Position numbers and translations under genes: made by a program
Notes under the pieces: generated by a model
Told to the model about the DNA's origin: nothing
What the model saw: the letters and a program-made list of their open reading frames with translations, nothing else
The model's database searches: none
Shown here: in pieces, positions 57,505 to 64,000 of the stretch
Layout: each line of letters opens with the position of its first letter
Numbering within the stretch: the first letter of the stretch is position 1
NCBI GenBank assembly: GCA_003344405.1
Contig: NOWV01000085.1
Coordinates: 124,001-188,000, forward strand
DNA: 64,000 bases
Direction: 5' to 3'
DNA from: Trichoplax sp. H2
Taxonomy: Eukaryota > Placozoa > Uniplacotomia > Trichoplacea

Positions 57505-58633
57505 GGTTGAAGATAAAGCCTATTTGTAGTAATATATTTATATTTTTAAACCAACAATACATGACTCACTACTGCTAGAGTAGTGTAGTCTATACCGCAT
57601 AAGCTTAGACTATTGAATTATTATAATAATGTATTATTAATTCTATACACTGTTGCAATATTTTGCAATTTGTTTGAGTTACATTTCAGTAGATAATCCT
57701 TATTCGCATTGGACGAATTGAATGAAATTAAATTGTTATACAATCTAATAGCGAAATCACATGTAGAACAATCAAGTTTTTAGCATGGAACACACTACAA
57801 TTCTGAAATATCAAATCATATCGATGCGATTGTACGTATGTTATGCTGTTGGTACCGGATTCTAACTGTCTATAAACTTCAAATTGGATAATATTTCATG
57901 GAATTTTCACGGGTTTAGCTAGTTCTTCTTCTTCTTCTTCTTCTTTATTATTATTATGAATAAATATCAATATTTATATCCCTTTAAAGTCAATCCAGTA
58001 TCCAGGCTTACTATAAGTAGGTAATCCTTTTATGCATTCGATGAATTCAACGAAATTGAATAGCTATACTGTATAATAGTCAAATTTATAAGTACTCGTA
58101 TACAGCATAGCCATTTTTCCTAGCTTGGTTCATCCATCAATCCGAACCTACTGAGTGGGAGCCTGTCAGGAACAGCGAAGAAGATTTGCAGTATCAGCAC
58201 AGTCAATTATAGTAGTTAGTACTACATGTAATCTACAGTATGATACAGTATAGTACTGTATAGCTCGGATTCGATCACTATACAAGTACTCTAACTGGAC
58301 ACGAGCTTAAAGTATTTTAACTGAACTTGTTGTCTATTTCCCAGTTGATTTGTCAAGAATGCATGCGATCCAGACGTACAGACAACAAGACTACCTCATT
58401 GTTGGTACCAGCGCGCTCGGTCCAGCGGGGCGACACCGTTTTACTAGTTACTACGGCCACCGGGGTGATGTCCCAACGTATTATAGCGCTTGGACCTGCT
58501 AAACTACCAAGATGGCGCGTTGGACAGCTCCCATGCACTTTCGTCTCTAGTCATTAATCCAACGTGACGGCTTGTAAACCCTTGTATCTACCCAAATTTT
58601 CTCAAGCTAACGAATGAATGAATAAACTTGATA
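57505..58633. promoter_or_regulatory. Divergent promoter region of TPGS1 and WAC
   Basis: This 1.1-kb head-to-head spacer must serve both genes. It has a CTT/ATT microsatellite (57917-57954) and short CAGTA/TACTG motifs at 58225-58262. An unusually GC-rich block for this window at about 58375-58570 contains CAAGATGGCGCG, which resembles the YY1-type element of metazoan promoters. Both strands of this block are open for about 60-75 codons, but the frames match nothing known and I treat them as chance. Confidence 0.5.
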
Positions 58634-61600
58634 ATGGAGAGAGGAAGATCAGGAAGAATTGATGGGTAATTTGGTTGTAGAATATGAACTATTCAATTTT
58701 TGCAATACTTCTTTATTCACTCTTGAAATAGCGATGCTAATCTAGTCAGTAGTCATTAAAAGGGCCATGATAACCGATACCCTACCTCATCAGTACGACT
58801 TTTAATATTCACTGTGCTTTTTTATGCTACACCAGAGCGAGTAGATTGTTAGCATGTTAGTAGAGATTATCAATCCTCCTTGTTACCGTAGAGTATTCAT
58901 TGCATAGGACACATATACTAGGCGTACGAATTAATTGTGCACTTTGTTGTCCTCTACAAGTCGAACTAGTTGTATGACAACGAGTGGAAAACATAGAGGG
59001 TATCGCAGGATGTTGCCAATAGTAGATAGTTGAATATACCATAGCAGGATATAATTCCTGTGCAAACTGCGAAATGAAATACGATAAAATGCATCAAGCT
59101 ACAAAATCTGTCAAAAAGTGAACTCACTTCGTAACCGGTATAGCCATACTCCTCAAAAGTCCAATTTCAAGCCGTAAATACCACTACAGAACACACTACT
59201 GTATTAGCATAGCCATCATAATATCCGATTCTTTACTCAAGTTATAATCCGTATATATGCTACCTTAATCGATTCAATCTATTCTACATGAAATAAAGAA
59301 ACTTCTTATCGGATTGTACTCATACTAAACTACAACAGTGAACCAATTCTTTCCTAAAAAGAATATTTTGATGGAGACAAGTATCTTGTAAACAGTAGGA
59401 AGTAATTCAGACTCAATCTACCTGGCCAATACAATATTGCCGTACAACATGGACTACACAGTTATTGCTTAAGAACTGTGAAATAACGTAGAAATGAAAG
59501 CCTAAAGAAACGTGTGAACCCACTGAAAATGCATCAGCAACTATTACATTTCTTTACTCTTAAAAATCGACTGAAGTTGATTTCTTATTGCTTCTGCTTG
59601 CAGTGAACAAAATACTCAACTTTTGTTTATTTCGTTATATTCTGTTAATAGGTATCACGATTCACGCCATCAAGATTCTCATAGGGTAAGTAAGTTAAAG
59701 TAAATTTTAGACAGCCTTTTCTATCCTATTAGACAATCTGTACAATATTTGGTATCGTAATGAAACTATCAAATTGTACTGTTACTATACACGTACTACT
59801 ATCAAGTAAGAGATTGATCAGTCAATCAATCTACCCTCAGCTTAAACATTCTATGATCAATAAGAGTTGCTTCAGATGAACTAGACTACACAATATGCTA
59901 AAGAAAGTAAAAAGGATATTTGCTATCAATAGTAATTGAAAGAATAATGCGTTACTAGCAAGTCTAGCATAGTATTAGGCCAATCACAATTAATAAAACG
60001 ATTGATTACACCTAAAAGAAGCTATCTTTAGCAAGGGTGTATCATAGTGAAGAAGGAAAATACCGAACAGTTTAATAACCGCTTGCGATTCATAAATATT
60101 ACTATTATTATGCTATCGGCTTGCAATTATTGTGAATTCTATCATAAATAAAAACTAGAAAGAAATCGTTCATCTATGTAGCCTTTAAAAGCTACATTCT
60201 ATTTTAAATTATTTGTCACTAACGTAGACATTTTTATTTCCCTTTTTCCTTATAGATTCGTGGTAATCATTACGCAATTGTGCTTACTTATTGTTTTAGA
60301 TCAAAATACTATACTGTCACGATAGTATATTAGTTTTTCGACTACGGTAGTGGAAGATAAAATGGATTAAACTGTGTATCAGAATGCTGTATGAAGGTCT
60401 AGCATACAATTTCTGCAGCCAATATTAGGAATATGACTGATTAACCTGTAATCATTTACTCTACTCATTTATAACAATCTGGACTGCATCTACAAAGCAT
60501 CTTCTGGTCACTCACCAGTAAACAAACGTGATCGCTCTCCAAGGTACTCGAGTCATCATCATCGCCACCATTCTAGATCTTACCATACTAGTCAACGACA
60601 TCGAGGTAATTAATGGTACTTAATTCCGGTTAGATAGTTATAAGCTCTTAACTGCTATAAATATTATATCTACTAACAAAAACTTGAAAGACGATAATGT
60701 TAACTTGGTTTTTGTATTTTAAATACGAGTACTTGCTAAAATTCTGCATCACTAAACTCGAAAATAATGGAAACATACGATGACTTTTGTCCATTAGACA
60801 TTGCAAACGAAATAATGCGAAATTTTTATGATATTTACATCAATATTTTTTAATATACCTGTGCACTACTGTATAATACGCAAGAAATAAATACGTTCGA
60901 GTTCAGTATACGATTCATTATGTCATCAAACCTTTTATACAACTAATTGGTCTACTTTTACGCTCCACAGAAGCTGATTCTACATCGCAATCCTCGAAAT
61001 ACCATCAAACACAGCATACTGAGTCCAGTAATCGAACATCTAGTACTCATGCCGGCCATTCTTCAGATATAATTGCTTCTCATAGCAAAAAAACAGTAAG
61101 AGTAAGTCCTGAATTAGAATTAACCTACTGCTTTTGCTTATATATGTATATATACAATAAAAGATTGCGCCAAGGTTAATTATAGGTGTAACTTCAAAGC
61201 AGCAATTATAACACCGAGCTACTGCATTATCAGCTTCTTAACTAATCAATATATACTATCGATATAATAAAGTCTAAAGGAGATTGGTCAGAACATATGA
61301 GCTCTTCAGGCAGAAAGTATTACTATAACTGTAAAACAGAAGTATCGAAATGGGAAAAGCCAAAGGATTGGACTGAAGATGACCCAAAGTACTGATTACT
61401 AGCAATATATTGTTCTAACAATTGAAACGAATGTCTTGCACTAATATGGTATTTCTGTTTTTCAATTACTTCTATACCACTAATTACTCCAAGATCGAGT
61501 CGGTTAAATACTGATTCAGAAAGACGAAAAGGTAGCATTATTATTATCAATATCATCTACGAACATTAAAATCAATAATTTTCTCACATATACAGTACCA

Positions 61601-63221
61601 TATTAAGAAAATTTTCACAGCATTATCGGTAACATTGCCATGTAATATGTTCCAATTTTTTTATCTTCCTCTAAAGACACTTCTAGCCACCATTCTACTG
61701 GATTTAATCATACTACATCTAAAAACGGTTCTACTGATCCGCAATTAAGCTCTAGTTCCAAACTCCCTAATACTGACGAGTATCCAGTAAAGAAAAATTA
61801 CATGAGTGATCATTCAGCGCCAGATTTCAAGTACTGCAATACACATCGTCATATTTCTCTATCCTTTAAATGTTCATTATGGTAAAAATTGGTAGTGAAA
61901 TATTTATATTGGATCTCCTATCCTTTTATTTCAGCGAACCTCACCATAAACAGAGCACTATCCACGAATTAGTTTCCCCTGAAGAAGATGATGACGGATT
62001 TAATACGGAAGTATCTATACAAAATAAGGGTATTACAAAAGATTGATCATACAACATTCCTTGACTAACATAGTAACTTAAAGATTTCTGACAACATTAG
62101 ATCTCGAAATTCTAATAACTAATATCTACGTTTGTTTTAAACCATTCACAGAAGATCATGATAGCAGAGCATCGATTCAGTCTCCCTCACAGTCTGTACG
62201 TAATTTCTCTCAAATTCTGAAAATATTTAAAGAAATACTCATAGCCCATTCCTTGAAGTAATTAGAATCATTAACTTGATCATTTTTCTTGTTTCTATTA
62301 TATTTATTTATTGATTATGAAATGAATAATTAGCGACGAAAGTCTCAAGGCATCCTTTTGGAGTCAGGTTTGTATCGAAAAGGCTACATCCTAAACATTA
62401 ACATGCTCTTTTCGGATGTAATCACATAAATTTTGATATATGATTTTTAAATGTGCTTATGTTTTATTTTCTCAAAGAGCGGACCGGAAACTCTTCCATG
62501 AATAGTTCTCCCAAGGACATTAATGCGATAGTTAAAAATTCTTTACGGCTAAAATCGAATTCCTCTAATTTTTCTTTAAAAACCGATACTATAAATCTTC
62601 CACCATCGTTAGGAACAAAACAATATAAAACAATAATTACTTCCTTAGAAGTAGATATACCATTAATTAATCACACTATACAACCACCACCGACAACAGT
62701 CAATGAAGAATCGAGGCATTCGCGTAATGCTAATCCAGAAGGTGGCATTTACTACAACCAGGTTTAGTTACTATATTCCATATCTGATTTAACAGTTCTA
62801 TAATTTCCGCTACTGAACTTTTACTTATTAAATTAGGCTGAACATATTGCAAATGATATGCTTTCCCGGTCATGCAGCGATGCTATTAAATCGAAATTTG
62901 AGATCTTTCACGCCAGAACTTATTTAAATATTGCTAGATATAAAGTTGAATGTCATGATCTCAGGTCAGTTCATACTTCGAAAGAAGTATTACTGTTATA
63001 GGCTTTGAATTACGCTGTGCTCGACTTAGTTTAAAAATCTAATATCGGCACAATCATGATAACTGTATGAAGTGTTGGACCTATGCAAACAAATTTCTTG
63101 CTGTTTACTATTAAATAGTCACACCTACTTATTTTTTATTTACTATTTTAAAAGACTCCAAGTTTTACTTCGTTCACATACGCAAGATGACCCCACGGTA
63201 ATAGAATCTTCGAAAGTATAA
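58634..63221 (+). CDS. WAC: WAC, WW domain-containing adaptor with coiled coil
   Basis: WAC binds RNF20/40 through its coiled coil and RNA polymerase II through its WW domain, coupling histone H2B ubiquitination to transcription; it also acts in autophagy and mTOR signalling. Thirteen exons: 58634-58665, 59652-59685, 60256-60262 (7-nt micro-exon, inferred), 60498-60605, 60971-61101, 61273-61388, 61687-61830, 61935-62029, 62152-62195, 62334-62367, 62478-62761, 62837-62964 and 63155-63221; 407 aa (human 647). The N-terminus [20 protein letters not shown] parallels the vertebrate start. His/Ser-rich sequence follows, then the WW domain: [17 protein letters not shown] with SKWEKPKDW. The C-terminal helix [20 protein letters not shown] is the coiled coil. 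The long proline-rich middle of the vertebrate protein is mostly missing. The donor of exon 5 could also be after 61095. Confidence 0.87.
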
Positions 63222-64000
63222 TGGACTGATTGTACAAAGCTATTGTAATTATTTACACATGGCATTGCATTTTCTTAACAATTAACATAAAGCAAACTGC
63301 AATACCTTGTTAACAGCAATTATTTTACAAATACATTCGAATTAATTTACTTCCATCGATGTCTCACCTAGGAATCTTTACTACATCAATGATTTACTAA
63401 TTTTATAAATAATGATATGGATACTATCATTACGTAATAAAAAGGTTTTCTTCATTTTCCAATACGTGCATGTTTTATTTTTTACCTTTATTGAATGTAA
63501 TTACTTTGCTATAATCAAACCAGATATACTGTACGACTACCGCAGACATCATTTTATGACGTAAAGCATAACTTATACTAATAGATACACAATATCGAAT
63601 CAAGCCACGAATTCTTAGCTGCAAATTGATAATACTGGTAACCTTCGACAGACTTACATATACCATAAAAGGAGAAACTTAAGTTTACTTCAACAGTATT
63701 CCATTAATGATTGTCGTTTACTCGCCTAGATCTATCATTTAATCAGTGTTGATAAGATTACAACCAGGACTAGGACTGAAATCTGATTAACTACTAAATA
63801 CATACAGTCATTGTCGGTTTGTTTCACGTGATATACGTATAACTTCTGCCATGAATATCATAAACTTACAACCGGCATCGTAATAATTCAGACAATCTGA
63901 AGTAAAACGATATTAATATATACGCTCACCTTTTCTAAAGACGATGTATTTGCATCTACTAAACATAAACTAATTTTGCTGTAGTTTTACTAACTTCATA
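63222..64000. other. Downstream flank of WAC
   Basis: AT-rich sequence containing the WAC 3' UTR and nothing else recognisable before the window ends. Confidence 0.6.

Noticed and set aside
58327-58557. Overlapping 61- and 76-codon frames in the GC-rich block before WAC
   Set aside because: No known family on either strand, and higher GC lengthens chance frames; more likely promoter DNA.

Overview
The window is nuclear DNA from an animal. It is strongly AT-rich, and its genes are split into many short exons by mostly small GT-AG introns. Nine protein-coding genes can be reconstructed exon by exon with consistent reading phase, about one per 7 kb. All nine are conserved animal genes whose introns cut through the domains. 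The compact intron-rich style, AT content and family list fit a placozoan (Trichoplax-like) genome. That assignment is an inference from style, not a match to a reference.

Layout (CDS spans): puromycin-sensitive aminopeptidase (+, 8431-12729), AAMP WD40 protein (+, 15924-18909), CNPPD1 cyclin-fold membrane protein (-, 19458-21681), SOSS-B/NABP single-stranded DNA-binding protein (+, 24669-27291), SPATS2/SPATS2L-like protein (-, 29159-36959, 5' end tentative), FAPP2/PLEKHA8 PH+GLTP lipid-transfer protein (+, 41203-46463), MPND RAMA+JAMM protein (-, 47696-50710), TPGS1 tubulin polyglutamylase subunit (-, 54746-57504) and WAC WW-domain adaptor (+, 58634-63221). The first 8.4 kb holds no gene I can support. 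AAMP/CNPPD1, NABP/SPATS2 and PLEKHA8/MPND are convergent pairs. CNPPD1/NABP, SPATS2/PLEKHA8 and TPGS1/WAC are divergent pairs. The genes do not form one pathway; they are mainly housekeeping functions (peptide turnover, DNA damage response, lipid transfer, tubulin modification, histone H2B-linked transcription).

Non-coding structure: arrays of the pentamer TACTG and its complement CAGTA, switching strand through palindromic joints, recur in the spacers at gene 5' ends and are reduced to single motifs in the three convergent spacers. A 20-N gap at 40395-40414 is flanked by two copies of the same sequence. One copy carries a 228-bp Tc1/mariner-type MITE with TA target duplication and the other does not, so the assembly seems to hold both alleles of an insertion in the PLEKHA8 promoter. 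Other tandem repeats lie at 9.06, 14.27, 22.5, 52.4 and 53.2 kb.

The most interesting large-scale point is gene content. As I recall the human map, six of the nine genes have human orthologues on the HOX chromosomes (17q21, 2q31-35, 12q13, 7p14), and two more share 19p13.3. The window has no homeobox. It may be part of an ancient Hox-neighbourhood linkage block in an animal without a typical Hox cluster.
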